Below are positions 9,368-18,099 of a stretch of DNA of 64,000 nt, in pieces. Source of the stretch: JBAZMA01 sp041649995 (GTDB lineage: Bacteria; Omnitrophota; Gorgyraeia; Velamenicoccales; Velamenicoccaceae); contig JBAZMA010000006.1 in the NCBI GenBank assembly GCA_041649995.1, positions 43,344-107,343 of the forward strand. Direction: 5' to 3'. The notes under the pieces are model-generated. The model was not told the origin of the DNA and ran no database searches. It saw only the letters and a program-made list of their open reading frames with translations. The position numbers were made by a program, and so were the translations under genes. How positions within the stretch are numbered: the stretch's first letter is position 1; each line of letters starts with the position of its first letter.

Positions 9368-10515
9368 GGGGGAAGTCAAGGGTTACAATCGGGATCCTGG
9401 CTGTCGCCATGTGTTTTCAGTCGGCCGCGTTCGCGGCAAAGGCCGACCCTGAGAGCGCGCGACGTCAACTCGCCCTGCACTATTTCCGCGGTGTGATCAA
9501 TTTTGAAGCCGGCCGTTATCAGGAGGCCATGGATGAGTTCAGGGCCGTGGCCGACGTCGATCCCTATTATAAGGACACGCAGAAGTATATCTCCCGGCTT
9601 GACCGCTACCGCGCAGAGCTCCTGGACCCCAAAGACGGCCGGGACTACGACACCAAGGGCGTGGACCTCTATTTTCTGGGAAAACATTATTACGAAAAAG
9701 GGGATTATGACAGGGCCATGGAGGCCTTCAAGGCCATCCTGGACAAGGCCCCCGGGGATAAATTCGCTTTGTATTACAAACAGCTGATCGAGGCCGCAAG
9801 CCCGAAATACAAGAGGGTGGCGGGCGTTGCTCCGAAGAGCGAGGCCGATGAAATCGCGGTCCTGCAGAAAGAGGTCAGCTATATCAAGGAAGATGTCGAC
9901 GACAAAGAGGATTCCGAGGCCTTTCTGCAGGAGAGGGCCCAGGCGCGGGCTGAGCGCGACGAGATCATCCGCAGCAAAGAGCGTCAGCTGGACAGGCAGG
10001 AGGATATCCTTGAAGAGGAGCGTAAGGATTATCTGGCGCAGGCAAGCCTGGCCAAGCGCGCCGAAAAGGTGGCCAAGGAATCCGAAAAATGGCGCCGCAT
10101 GAAGGAGAAGCTTTCTTCCCGTCAGCCCGGCATACCTGCCGACCTGACGGAATTTCCCGCGTATCAGAACAATGGGGAAAAATACTACAAAAGCATGAAA
10201 GAGTCCCTGCGGGAGAGCCGATGGAATTCCGCGGGGTTGAATGCCATCAAGTCCGCCCTGTATTATTGCGATTCTCTCCTGATCTATTATTACGGGATCA
10301 AAAGTTCCTATCCGGAGCATGAAAATATCGCGCGGCTCATGGCCGAATACATCCACCGCGCGGACCTCGACGAAAATATTATCCGCCTGCGGGCGATTTT
10401 GAACATGAAGATCATTATTGAAGGGGAAGACAGGCCGCTCACGCGGTCGGAGGCGATTTTTCTCGCGGAAAAAGCTGAGCGGCTGATCCAGTGGTGCCGT
10501 TCGATCCTTCCTTAA
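9364..10515 (+). CDS. Exported TPR protein with coiled-coil middle
   Basis: The start is TTG 9364, overlapping the lnt stop, with GGAGGAGGAG directly upstream. This gives a clean Sec signal peptide ending 'QSAAFA|AKA'. The mature part begins with two tetratricopeptide-like units ('YFRGVINFEAGRYQEAMDEF', 'YYEKGDYDRAMEAFKAIL') at about residues 35-140. A charged coiled coil of about 100 residues follows, then a helical C-terminal region. TPR proteins of this sort act as periplasmic scaffolds; no enzyme motif is visible. The next gene has the same architecture, so the two may work as partners, possibly in envelope biogenesis. The exact function is unknown. Confidence 0.75.
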   Translation: MRGKSRVTIGILAVAMCFQSAAFAAKADPESARRQLALHYFRGVINFEAGRYQEAMDEFRAVADVDPYYKDTQKYISRLDRYRAELLDPKDGRDYDTKGVDLYFLGKHYYEKGDYDRAMEAFKAILDKAPGDKFALYYKQLIEAASPKYKRVAGVAPKSEADEIAVLQKEVSYIKEDVDDKEDSEAFLQERAQARAERDEIIRSKERQLDRQEDILEEERKDYLAQASLAKRAEKVAKESEKWRRMKEKLSSRQPGIPADLTEFPAYQNNGEKYYKSMKESLRESRWNSAGLNAIKSALYYCDSLLIYYYGIKSSYPEHENIARLMAEYIHRADLDENIIRLRAILNMKIIIEGEDRPLTRSEAIFLAEKAERLIQWCRSILP

Positions 10516-10580
10516 AACAAGAGAAGATCTTTTTAAAAAAATAGCCGCCTTTGCGCGCAATATTACCGGAGGGAGTATCA

Positions 10581-11858
10581 ATGAATGGCGCCCGTTTTAA
10601 AAAGACAATCCGAAGCCTGGCCCTGGTTGTGTTCTGGGCCCTTTTGTGTGTTCAGGCCGTCCAGGCCGCAGACCCCGTTGTCGTCGAACTGCATTATCAG
10701 AATGGGGTGAAGTTCTATAAGCGCGGGCTTTATGACCGCGCCGTCCAGGAGTTTGAGAAGACCCTGAACCTGGACCCCAAACATGAGGACGCCAGGATCT
10801 TCCTGGAGAAGGTCCGTTTGATCCGCAAGAACCAGACAGCCGGGGACGCCGAGATCAGCAAGGATGTCGAGATCAAGGAACTTTACGCGCAGGGGCGCCG
10901 GCTGTATCAGGAACGCCGTTATGAGGACGCCATCGAGACATTCAACAAAATCCTTGAACTCAAGCCGATCGATGATTTTGCCTCTTTTTATAAGGAACGC
11001 AGCGAGATCCTGTTGTCGAAAAAACTCGCCCGCGAGAAGAGCCTTCTGCGTAAGCAGCAGTTGAAAGAAGCGCGTCTGCAGGCCAAAGAAGACAGGCGGA
11101 AAGAGAAACAGGAGCTGGCCCGGAAACGGAAAGAGGCCAAGACCATCGCCCGTCTGCCGGTCCGTAAAGAGAACCGTAAATCCATGGTCGCGCATGATCT
11201 GGCTGCCTACGAGACCGAGGCCCAATCCAGGGCCGTGCCTGAAGGCGAGAAAGAGCCTTTGCTGAACAAGAAGGCGCAATTGAAGCAGGACCGTCTGGCT
11301 TTGAAAGAGAAGAAGCGGCAGGAAAAGCTCCAGGCTAAAGAGGACAGAAAAAGGGAAAAAGAGGAGCGGGCCGCGGCGAAAAAAGCCCTTGCCCAGGAAA
11401 GACGGCAGGCGAAGATAGACAAGCGGCAGGAAGACCGGCTTAGGAAACAGCAGGCCAGAGAGGACATGCGGCAGGGGAAGAAAGAGAGCCGTGAGGCCTT
11501 AAAGCGCAGGAAACAGGAGGAGCGCGGTTACAGGGTCCAGGAAGCAGCCGCCCGCAAGGAAAGCATCCGCATGGAGAAAGGCCTGGAGAAAGACGCCAAG
11601 AAGGAGGCCGCCAAACTTCGCGCGGAGAGTAAACAGCTTTTCCTGAAGGGCGTGGAGGCTTATGGCCGCAGGCAATACGAGGAATCCATCGCCGCATTTG
11701 AAGAGCTGATCCAAAAGGAAGATGAGGCCAAAACGCCGGTTTATACCAATACCGCCCGAAGGATGATGCAAAAGGCGCAGGACCGTCTCAAAGGCGTGGG
11801 CAAGGACCAGGAGATCGGCAAGACGCCGGCGGCGGACGGAAAGCAAGCCGGATTTTAA
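10581..11858 (+). CDS. Exported TPR protein with long K/E/R-rich coiled coil
   Basis: ATG 10581 follows GGAGGGAG and opens a signal peptide ('ALVVFWALLCVQAVQA'). Two TPR-like units come first ('YQNGVKFYKRGLYDRAVQEF', 'GRRLYQERRYEDAIETFNKI'). Then about 200 residues, almost all Lys, Arg, Glu, Gln and Ala, form a very long charged helix. A last TPR-like unit closes the protein ('GVEAYGRRQYEESIAAFEEL'). The arrangement of binding modules at either end of a stiff rod suggests a periplasm-spanning linker. It lies 65 bases after the preceding TPR gene and is probably its paralogue by architecture. No family name is recognised. Confidence 0.72.
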   Translation: MNGARFKKTIRSLALVVFWALLCVQAVQAADPVVVELHYQNGVKFYKRGLYDRAVQEFEKTLNLDPKHEDARIFLEKVRLIRKNQTAGDAEISKDVEIKELYAQGRRLYQERRYEDAIETFNKILELKPIDDFASFYKERSEILLSKKLAREKSLLRKQQLKEARLQAKEDRRKEKQELARKRKEAKTIARLPVRKENRKSMVAHDLAAYETEAQSRAVPEGEKEPLLNKKAQLKQDRLALKEKKRQEKLQAKEDRKREKEERAAAKKALAQERRQAKIDKRQEDRLRKQQAREDMRQGKKESREALKRRKQEERGYRVQEAAARKESIRMEKGLEKDAKKEAAKLRAESKQLFLKGVEAYGRRQYEESIAAFEELIQKEDEAKTPVYTNTARRMMQKAQDRLKGVGKDQEIGKTPAADGKQAGF

Positions 11859-11873
11859 AAGAGCGCAGCCCCC

Positions 11874-12362
11874 ATGGGACAAAACATTGAGATCGTAAAA
11901 ATCCAAAAACCGGATGACGTCAACGTTATCCTGGGGCAATCGCATTTTATCAAGACCGTCGAGGACCTCTACGAGGCCCTGGTCAATACCGTGCCGGGGA
12001 TCCAATTCGGCGTGGCTTTTTGCGAAGCCTCAGGCGACTGTAAAGTGCGTTCGGAAGGCACGGATGAGGCCTTGAAAAAACTGGCCGTTCAAAACGCGCT
12101 CGCCCTGGCCTGCGGCCATTCGTTCCTTGTGTTCCTGAAAGGCTCTTATCCCATAAATATATTGAACGCCATCAAAAGCATCCCGGAAGTCTGTTCTATT
12201 CATTGCGCCACAGCCAACCCTTTGGAAGTAATTGTCATGGAGACTGCCCTGGGCCGCGGCGTCATGGGCGTCATTGACGGCGCCAAGCCAAAAGGCGCTG
12301 AGGGCGAGGCAGACATCCGCTGGCGCAAAGAGTTCCTGAGAAAAATCGGATACAAGCTTTAA
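11874..12362 (+). CDS. Adenosine-specific kinase family protein
   Basis: The 162-residue product matches the small family annotated as adenosine-specific kinase (Pfam DUF355/Adenosine_kin). Features are 'GQSHFIKTVEDLYEALV', 'GIQFGVAFCEASGDCKVR', 'HSFLVFLKGSYPINILNAI', 'CSIHCATANPLEVIV', and a Gly-rich 'GRGVMGVIDGAKPKG'. The family is best known from archaea and thermophiles; its biochemical role is not well settled. ATG 11874 lies 16 bases after the TPR gene, with only a weak ribosome site. It is the last gene before an intergenic repeat element. The call is confident as a family and modest as a function. Confidence 0.82.
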   Translation: MGQNIEIVKIQKPDDVNVILGQSHFIKTVEDLYEALVNTVPGIQFGVAFCEASGDCKVRSEGTDEALKKLAVQNALALACGHSFLVFLKGSYPINILNAIKSIPEVCSIHCATANPLEVIVMETALGRGVMGVIDGAKPKGAEGEADIRWRKEFLRKIGYKL

Positions 12363-12384
12363 CGTCGTCACGAGGGACGAAGAA

Positions 12385-12507
12385 CAATTAAGAATTAAAA
12401 ATGAATAATGAAGAATTAAATGATGTTCATTAGCTGATTAGTAAAAGCACTTCAATTGAGATTTGTTTTTTTGGATTTCTTCATTCTTAATTCTTCATTT
12501 TTAATTG
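12385..12507 (+). repeat. Inverted-arm repeat element, copy A
   Basis: This 123-bp element has a left arm of TAAGAAT/GAAGAAT heptamers, a right arm that is its approximate reverse complement ending TTTTTAATTG, and a core containing GTAAAAGCACTTCAATTGAG. It is the most diverged of four copies (others at 28694, 31574 and 32615), all in the same orientation. Heptamer words flank it: ACGAGGG/ACGAAGA on the left, and ACTGAGG/CCTGCTA on the right to 12557. No ORF lies inside. Confidence 0.8.
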
Positions 12508-12557
12508 CTGTTTAACTGAGGCCTGCTAACTGAGGCCCGATAACTGATACCTGAATT

Positions 12558-13526
12558 ATGACTAAAAAAGAATTTTGCCGGTGGATGGCATACGGTTTGG
12601 GACGCAGGGTCATCGGGTTTTGTGATTTTCTCGCCCGTATCCTGCCCTTGCCTTTGCTCTACGCTTTTGCGCGTTTTCTGGGGCTTTTGGGATACACGTT
12701 CGGCGTCAAACATCGCCGTATAGCGTTAGAAAGTCTTTCCCGGGCTTTTGGAAAATCAAAGACGCCGCGGGAGATCAAGCTGATCGCCCGGGAATGTTTT
12801 AATTCCATGGCCGCGGCGGCCGTTGAATTTTTTTATTTTATGCGCTCGGAGGAACGCGTCCGGAAATATGTTACCATTGAAGGGGCAGAGCACCTGAAAG
12901 CCGCGCTGGACCAGGGCAAGGGCGTTGTGGCCATCAGCGCGCATTTCGGAAGTTTCCCTTTGCTCCTGTCGCGGCTGTCGCTGGAGGGTTTTCGCGTCAA
13001 CGCCGTCATGCGGCATATGAGAGACCCTAAGCTGGACGAGTATTTTGAGTCCAAGCGGAGGGTCATGAAGGTGGGCTCCATCTATACCCAGCCCAGGTCA
13101 TCCTGCGTGAGCGACAGCCTTAAGGCCCTCAGGGGCAATGAAGTCCTTTTTGTCCAGCTGGACCAGAATTTCGGGACCGGCGGGGTTTTCGTGGATTTTT
13201 TCGGGGTCAAGGCGGCCACCGCCACCGGCCCCATTATTTTTTCCCTGCGCACAGGCGCGCCGCTGGTTCCCATGTTCATCTACCGCGTCAAAGGCCCTTT
13301 CCACCATATTGTCATAGAACCGGGAGTGAGCGTGAAGGAAGGGGACAGCGCGACCAAACACGAGAGGATCATAGCAACCGTCGCGGAATTGACCGCGCTG
13401 ATTGAAACCTACATCCGTAAACACCCTCATGAATGGGGCTGGATCCATAAACGCTGGAAAGCCAGGCCCAAGCAGGAGGTTTGCGCGCCGCTGGATCCGG
13501 AAACCATGGCGGCTTCCCTGGAATAA
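12558..13526 (+). CDS. LpxL/HtrB-family lysophospholipid or lipid A acyltransferase
   Basis: The 322-residue protein has the family pattern: an N-terminal hydrophobic helix, 'HFGSFPLLLSRL' in the catalytic position, 'VLFVQLDQNF' and 'GVFVDFFGVKAATATGP' in the substrate site, and a C-terminal 'HPHEWGWIHKRWK'. Such enzymes transfer a secondary acyl chain to lipid A precursors or related glycolipids at the inner membrane. The usual catalytic motif is His-x4-Asp/Glu (often HFGNWE). Here the acidic position is proline, so catalysis may differ or the substrate may not be lipid A. ATG 12558 starts right after a heptamer repeat with no clear SD. BioY follows 40 bases on. Confidence 0.8.
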   Translation: MTKKEFCRWMAYGLGRRVIGFCDFLARILPLPLLYAFARFLGLLGYTFGVKHRRIALESLSRAFGKSKTPREIKLIARECFNSMAAAAVEFFYFMRSEERVRKYVTIEGAEHLKAALDQGKGVVAISAHFGSFPLLLSRLSLEGFRVNAVMRHMRDPKLDEYFESKRRVMKVGSIYTQPRSSCVSDSLKALRGNEVLFVQLDQNFGTGGVFVDFFGVKAATATGPIIFSLRTGAPLVPMFIYRVKGPFHHIVIEPGVSVKEGDSATKHERIIATVAELTALIETYIRKHPHEWGWIHKRWKARPKQEVCAPLDPETMAASLE

Positions 13527-13566
13527 GATCAAATCCCTGAAAGCAAAGAAAGGAGCTGGCAGAAAA

Positions 13567-14103
13567 ATGAGGTTTTTTCAATTGACGCTCGCGCGTGAGA
13601 AGGTCGTTCTTCTGGATATTGTGAAAGTTTTTTCCGCGGCGATCCTGTTGTGTTTGTCCGCCTTTATCAGGATCCCTTTGTTCTTTAGCCCTGTCCCGGT
13701 GACGATGCAGACGTTCGTGGTGTTTCTGATCGGCGGGATCATGAGCCCGGCTTTGGCCTGCGCTTCCATAGCTCTGTATATTTCCGCCGGTATTTTCGGC
13801 GCGCCCTTTTTTGCCAATGCTGGGTGGGGGATTCCTTATGTCCTGGGGCCCACGGGTGGGTATCTTTTGGGTTTCTTCTCGGCCGCGGCCGCCATGGCGG
13901 CATTGCGGTCTTTTGTTCCGCGGTTTTTCTCCATGCTTGTCGGCATCGTTATTATTTATCTTTGCGGAGGTTTGTGGCTGAAAGCGGGCTATGGGATGTC
14001 CTGGCAGCAGGTTTTTTATCTCGGGATGCTGCCTTTTTTTGTTCCTGATATTATCAAAGCCCGCGTTGCGTCCTGGATTTGCGATAAGGTTTCCGGAAGA
14101 TAA
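13567..14103 (+). CDS. bioY: BioY, biotin transporter substrate-binding component
   Basis: BioY is the membrane S-component of ECF biotin transporters. The 178-residue product has about six hydrophobic helices. The characteristic segments are 'VPVTMQTFVVFLIGG', 'SIALYISAGIFGAPFFANAGWG' and 'LGPTGGYLLGF', with a C-terminal 'PFFVPDIIKARVA'. ATG 13567 is chosen because AAAGGAGC lies upstream and the frame before it overlaps the acyltransferase. No ATPase or EcfT gene is adjacent, so it probably uses a shared energising module or acts alone. Biotin import suits a bacterium that may lack biotin synthesis. Confidence 0.92.
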   Translation: MRFFQLTLAREKVVLLDIVKVFSAAILLCLSAFIRIPLFFSPVPVTMQTFVVFLIGGIMSPALACASIALYISAGIFGAPFFANAGWGIPYVLGPTGGYLLGFFSAAAAMAALRSFVPRFFSMLVGIVIIYLCGGLWLKAGYGMSWQQVFYLGMLPFFVPDIIKARVASWICDKVSGR

Positions 14104-14123
14104 GGCTTGTCTTTACTTGGAAT

Positions 14124-14144
14124 TAATCCGTCAGCGGCGGATTA
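14124..14144 (+). other. Hairpin just upstream of the CBS gene
   Basis: TAATCCG and CGGATTA form a perfect 7-bp stem around a 7-base loop. The right arm abuts the ribosome-binding sequence AAGGAGGG of the CBS protein gene. It could modulate translation or stabilise an mRNA end after bioY. There is no T-run, so it is not a standard terminator. Confidence 0.35.
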
Positions 14145-14156
14145 AGGAGGGAATTC

Positions 14157-14597
14157 ATGAAGATCAGTGAAATGATGACCAGGGATGTCAGGACTCTTTC
14201 TCCCGAAATACCGGCTGTGGACGCTTTGAGAAAACTGTTCTCAGAGAAGATCAGCGGCCTTCCCGTTGTTTCGGGTGAAGGTAAGCTCATCGGCATGTTC
14301 ACGGAAAAAGACGTGCTGCGCGCCATTCTCCCCAGCTATGTTTCCCAGGTAGGCCGTTTCGTCTATGAGAACGGCCCCAAGACCATTTCTTCCAAGGTGG
14401 CCAAGCTTTCGCGTTTCAAAGTTTCGGATCTGATGCGCAAGGAAGTGGTCAAGGTTTCCGGGGATACGCCTGTTTCAGAAGTGGCCCATATCATGCTCAC
14501 GCAGAATGTCCGCCGCGTCCCTGTGGTCGACAGCGAGGACAGGATCGCCGGCATCGTGGCACGGGCCGATGTCCTGGACTGGCTTTTGAAAGGATGA
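14157..14597 (+). CDS. Two-CBS-domain protein
   Basis: The 146-residue product is a pair of CBS domains and little else ('MMTRDVRTLSPEIPAVDALR ... GLPVV ... IGMFTEKDVL' and 'DLMRKEVVKVSGDTPVSEVA ... VRRVPVVD ... IAGIVARADVL'). CBS pairs bind adenine nucleotides and regulate partner proteins. AAGGAGGG precedes ATG 14157 at good spacing. The stop overlaps the start of the downstream permease by 4 bases (ATGA), so translation is coupled. This points to energy-dependent control of that transporter, or of both tandem transporters. This last point is inference from position. Confidence 0.88.
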   Translation: MKISEMMTRDVRTLSPEIPAVDALRKLFSEKISGLPVVSGEGKLIGMFTEKDVLRAILPSYVSQVGRFVYENGPKTISSKVAKLSRFKVSDLMRKEVVKVSGDTPVSEVAHIMLTQNVRRVPVVDSEDRIAGIVARADVLDWLLKG

Positions 14598-15976
14598 ACA
14601 GGACCGCCCTAAAATTCGGCAGTCTTTTTTTTGTTTCGGCCGCTACCGGCTTTTTAGGCCATCGTGTGGGCCTGAACGCGCACCAGGCGATGTCGTTGGG
14701 TATCTTTACGGCTTCCGTCATGGGCACGCTGTTCTTTTGGGAATTTCGCCTGAGTTTCGCGTTTTTGGGGTCGGCCCTGCTGTTATTGACCAAGGCCATC
14801 GACTTGGAAAGCTTTCTGAGGCTGACCACCCTGGAAGTCATCCTGTTTTTGGCGGGCATGATGATCGTCGTGAGCCTGCTGAAGGACACCGGGTTTTTTG
14901 CCTGGCTGGTCGCCATCATCCTGCGCGTTAAGAACTTAAGCGGCAGGAAGTTCACGCTTTTGATCATCGGCGTTTCGGCGGTCCTGGCTTGCGCCGTGGA
15001 CGAGGTGACCTCGATCATTTTCATGGTCGCCGCGATCCTTGAGATCTGCGATTATTACGAAGTCAACCCCATGCCGTTCATCATCATCTCCGTTTTGGCC
15101 ACCAACATCGGCTCGGCCGCAACGGTCATGGGCAATCCCATCGGCATCCTGATCGCGACGAAAGCGGGCCTGAATTTCGAGGATTTTCTGATGCGGGCTT
15201 TTCCGGCCGCGTTTGTTTCACTTCTGGCGGCCGCCGCCATCGCGCTGCGGTGGTTCGCCCGCCCCATCGCGGAACTGGACCGGCACATCAAGGAGATGCA
15301 GGCCAACGAGATCCTCCTGAAGCTTATTTCCGTGCCCATGGAAAGGCACCTGAGGGTTTCGCTTGTGATATTCGGCAGCATGATGGTGTTTATCGTCTTG
15401 CACCGCAGGCTTGAACTGCTGCTGGGCCTTTCCGAAAACACGATCCTTCTGATCATGCCTATGATCACCTCAGGCGTGATCATGATCTGGAAGCGCCACA
15501 AGGCCCGGGAATACGTCGAGAAGGGCATTGAGTGGTGGACGCTCTTGTTTTTCATGCTTTTGTTCGCCCAGGCCGGCACCCTTCGCCATACGGGCGCCGC
15601 GGATGTTTTCGCGGGGATGTTCGCGGATTTTGCCAGCAACAACGCCCGCGGGCTCATGAGCCTGGTGCTCTGGACGTCAAGTCTGGGTTCCAGCGTCCTG
15701 GATAATGTCATCGTTGTCGTGACTTATACGCCCGTCATCAAGAGTTTCTTTACTCTTGGATACGGCAACCAGGCGCTCTGGTGGGCCCTGCTTCTGGGCG
15801 GCTGTTTCGGAGGAAATATCACGCTGATCGGTTCCACCGCCAATATCGTGGCCATCGGCCTTCTGGAAAAAGAGAAAAATATCAAAGTCCGGTTCAGGGA
15901 TTGGATCGGCATCGGCCTCACCGTCGGGATTGTCACGACGGGACTGGCCTGGGTTTTATTGTCGTTCTTTTATTAA
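14594..15976 (+). CDS. ArsB/NhaD-SLC13-type permease, first tandem copy
   Basis: A 460-residue protein with about 11-12 hydrophobic segments in two inverted halves, in the ion transporter superfamily that holds ArsB, NhaD and SLC13 carriers. The paired half-motifs are 'VDEVTSIIFM' with 'NIGSAATVMGNPIGILIATK', and 'GSSVLDNVIVVVTYTPVI' with 'GGNITLIGSTANIVAIG'. The substrate could be a dicarboxylate, sulfate, arsenite or sodium/proton; sequence alone does not decide. It starts inside the CBS gene's stop and is followed 14 bases later by a close paralogue. Both copies share gene length and nearly all motifs. Confidence 0.82.
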   Translation: MNRTALKFGSLFFVSAATGFLGHRVGLNAHQAMSLGIFTASVMGTLFFWEFRLSFAFLGSALLLLTKAIDLESFLRLTTLEVILFLAGMMIVVSLLKDTGFFAWLVAIILRVKNLSGRKFTLLIIGVSAVLACAVDEVTSIIFMVAAILEICDYYEVNPMPFIIISVLATNIGSAATVMGNPIGILIATKAGLNFEDFLMRAFPAAFVSLLAAAAIALRWFARPIAELDRHIKEMQANEILLKLISVPMERHLRVSLVIFGSMMVFIVLHRRLELLLGLSENTILLIMPMITSGVIMIWKRHKAREYVEKGIEWWTLLFFMLLFAQAGTLRHTGAADVFAGMFADFASNNARGLMSLVLWTSSLGSSVLDNVIVVVTYTPVIKSFFTLGYGNQALWWALLLGGCFGGNITLIGSTANIVAIGLLEKEKNIKVRFRDWIGIGLTVGIVTTGLAWVLLSFFY

Positions 15977-15990
15977 CCATAAAGGAGACC

Positions 15991-17382
15991 ATGAAAGGCG
16001 CGCTTGTAAAGTTCGGGATACTCATTTTTACGTCTATTGGGATCGGCCTGTTGGGGACCCGCGTGGGTTTGAACACGCATCAGGCCCTGGCCCTGGGGAT
16101 TTTCGTGGCATCCATTTGCGGAACCCTGTTTTTTTGGGAATTCCGTCTCAGCTTTGCCTTCCTGGGCACCTCTATTCTCATTTTGACCCGGACCATCGAC
16201 ATCGAACACTTCATCAAATTCAGCTCTTTGGAAGTTATTGTCTTTCTGGTCGGCATGATGATCGTTGTCGGGCTCCTGAAAGAGGCGGGTTTTTTCGCCT
16301 GGATCGTGGAAACCATCCTGAAGATGCGCAATCTCACCGCCCGCAAGTTCCTCGTGGCGATTTCCTTGATCTCGGCTGTGCTTTCGGCAACAACGGGGGA
16401 GGTCGTCTCCATCATCTTTATGACCGCCGCCATCCTTGAGATTTGCGATTATTTTGAAGTGGAGCCCCTGCCGTTCATCATGATATCCGTTTTTATGACG
16501 AACATCGGCTCCGCGGCGACCGTCCTGGGCAATCCCATCGGCATCCTGATCGCGACCAAATCCAATCTGACGGCCGAGGATTTCTTAAGAAGCGCGCTGC
16601 CGATTTCTTTGGTCTGTCTGGGCGCCACGATGGTCATTGTTAATTTCTGGTATCGCAGGCAGTTGGCGGAATTCGACAAAAAGATCAAGGATCTGGGGGC
16701 CAATGAGATCCTGATCAAGCTCATCAGCGTGCCTTTGGGCCGGGAACTCAAAACCGGCCTCATCATCCTGGGGTTGACCGTTTTTCTGATCTCCGTCAGC
16801 CACCGCCTGGAAGTGCTCTTTGCGCTTGAGAATAACGCCGTGCTTTTGACCATTCCGCTTATCATGTCGGCTTTTATCATGATCTGGAAATGGAAAAAGG
16901 CGAGGGAATTCGTCGAGAAGGACGTGGAGTGGTGGTCTTTGCTGTTTTTTATGTTCCTGTTCGCGCAGGCCGGCACTTTGCAGCATACCGGCGCCACTGA
17001 TGTGTTCGCCAGCGGGCTCATCGATCTGGCCAGAGGGAGTTCGCAGGCCCTCCTGGGCCTGGTCCTGTGGGTGGCGTCCATCGGTTCCAGCCTTATGGAT
17101 AACGTCGTCATCGTGGTGGCCTTTATTCCCATCATCAACAGTTTTCATTCGCTGGGAAGCGGCCTGCAGTCTTTCTGGTGGGCGCTTCTGTTCGGCGGCT
17201 GCCTGGGCGGCAATATCACGCTCATCGGCTCGACCGCCAATATCGTGGCCGTAGGTATTCTGGAAAAAGAAAAACAGATGAAGATCAGTTTTCTGGACTG
17301 GTTGAAGGTCGGCTCGGTCGTGGGTATAGCGACGACGGTCGTGACCTGGGTCGTGCTGTTGATCGTGCCTTTCGGGAAATAA
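15991..17382 (+). CDS. ArsB/NhaD-SLC13-type permease, second tandem copy
   Basis: The 463-residue product parallels the upstream permease along its whole length ('GTRVGLNTHQALALGIF', 'NIGSAATVLGNPIGILIATK', 'GSSLMDNVVIVVAFIPII', 'GGNITLIGSTANIVAVG'), so the pair arose by tandem duplication. ATG 15991 has AAAGGAGACC just ahead; the longer frame to 15781 only overlaps its neighbour. The first-half motif has changed from 'CAVDEVTS' to 'SATTGEVVS', losing the aspartate, which may mean altered ion coupling or specificity. The two might form a heterodimer; transporters in this superfamily commonly dimerise. Confidence 0.82.
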   Translation: MKGALVKFGILIFTSIGIGLLGTRVGLNTHQALALGIFVASICGTLFFWEFRLSFAFLGTSILILTRTIDIEHFIKFSSLEVIVFLVGMMIVVGLLKEAGFFAWIVETILKMRNLTARKFLVAISLISAVLSATTGEVVSIIFMTAAILEICDYFEVEPLPFIMISVFMTNIGSAATVLGNPIGILIATKSNLTAEDFLRSALPISLVCLGATMVIVNFWYRRQLAEFDKKIKDLGANEILIKLISVPLGRELKTGLIILGLTVFLISVSHRLEVLFALENNAVLLTIPLIMSAFIMIWKWKKAREFVEKDVEWWSLLFFMFLFAQAGTLQHTGATDVFASGLIDLARGSSQALLGLVLWVASIGSSLMDNVVIVVAFIPIINSFHSLGSGLQSFWWALLFGGCLGGNITLIGSTANIVAVGILEKEKQMKISFLDWLKVGSVVGIATTVVTWVVLLIVPFGK

Positions 17383-17432
17383 AAAATTAACTTTGCTGTT
17401 TGGCGCCAAAGAACGGCATAAAAGGACAAATC

Positions 17433-18068
17433 ATGAAGAGACCGACGAACCGGAGATATTTTCTGACAGGGCTTTTGATCGTGCTGCCGATTCTCGCGAC
17501 GCTTTATCTGTGCGTTTCTCTTTTTTTATTTTTTGATAATATCCTGGGCCGTTATATCAGCCGCGTGACCGAGGCGTCGGTGGGTTTTAAGATCCCGGGC
17601 CTGGGGCTTCTGGTTTTTATTCTTTTGATCTTTTTTACCGGGTTGCTGGCCGCGAATTTCATCGGCCGCGGCCTGTTGTCCTTTTTTGAAAAATTCTGGC
17701 TGCGGTTCCCGGTGATCAAGAACGTCTATCCCGCGGCCAAACAGATCACCCACTTTTTATTTTCCCCCGACGTCAAGAAAGGCGTGCGCAGCGTGGCCCT
17801 CATCGAATACCCGCGCAAGGGCATCTACACGCTGTGTTTTGTCACGAACAAGACCGGGCCGTATTTTGAGGAGAAACTGGGAGGGGAGGAGCTTTACAAT
17901 ATCCTGGTGCCTTCCGTGCCGAGCCCGCTGACAGGCTATTACATCATGGTCCCGAAAAAGGACGTCACGCTGCTGGATTTGAGCATTGAGGAGGCGATGA
18001 AGCTGATTGTTTCCGGCGGCGTTTTAAACCCCAAGGACCTAACGGTCCTGGCCTTGCCCGAAGCTTAA
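17433..18068 (+). CDS. DUF502 family membrane protein
   Basis: The 211-residue protein opens with 'RRYFLTGLLIVLPILATLYL', has a second hydrophobic helix near residues 55-80 ('IPGLGLLVFILLIFFTGLLAANFIGR'), and then a soluble domain with 'PVIKNVYPAAKQI', 'VALIEYPRKGIYTLCFVTN' and 'VPSVPSPLTGYYIMVPKKDV'. These segments define the DUF502 family, found widely in Gram-negative bacteria with no settled function. ATG 17433 has AAAGGA upstream. It is the last plus-strand gene before a convergent minus-strand gene that ends 32 bases on, with no terminator visible between them. Confidence 0.87.
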   Translation: MKRPTNRRYFLTGLLIVLPILATLYLCVSLFLFFDNILGRYISRVTEASVGFKIPGLGLLVFILLIFFTGLLAANFIGRGLLSFFEKFWLRFPVIKNVYPAAKQITHFLFSPDVKKGVRSVALIEYPRKGIYTLCFVTNKTGPYFEEKLGGEELYNILVPSVPSPLTGYYIMVPKKDVTLLDLSIEEAMKLIVSGGVLNPKDLTVLALPEA

Positions 18069-18099
18069 GACAAATTTTCCTGCCCTTCATTCTCCAACA

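Noticed and set aside
9376..10581. 401-codon minus-strand open frame
   Set aside because: It is antisense to the exported TPR gene, which has a strong SD and signal peptide.
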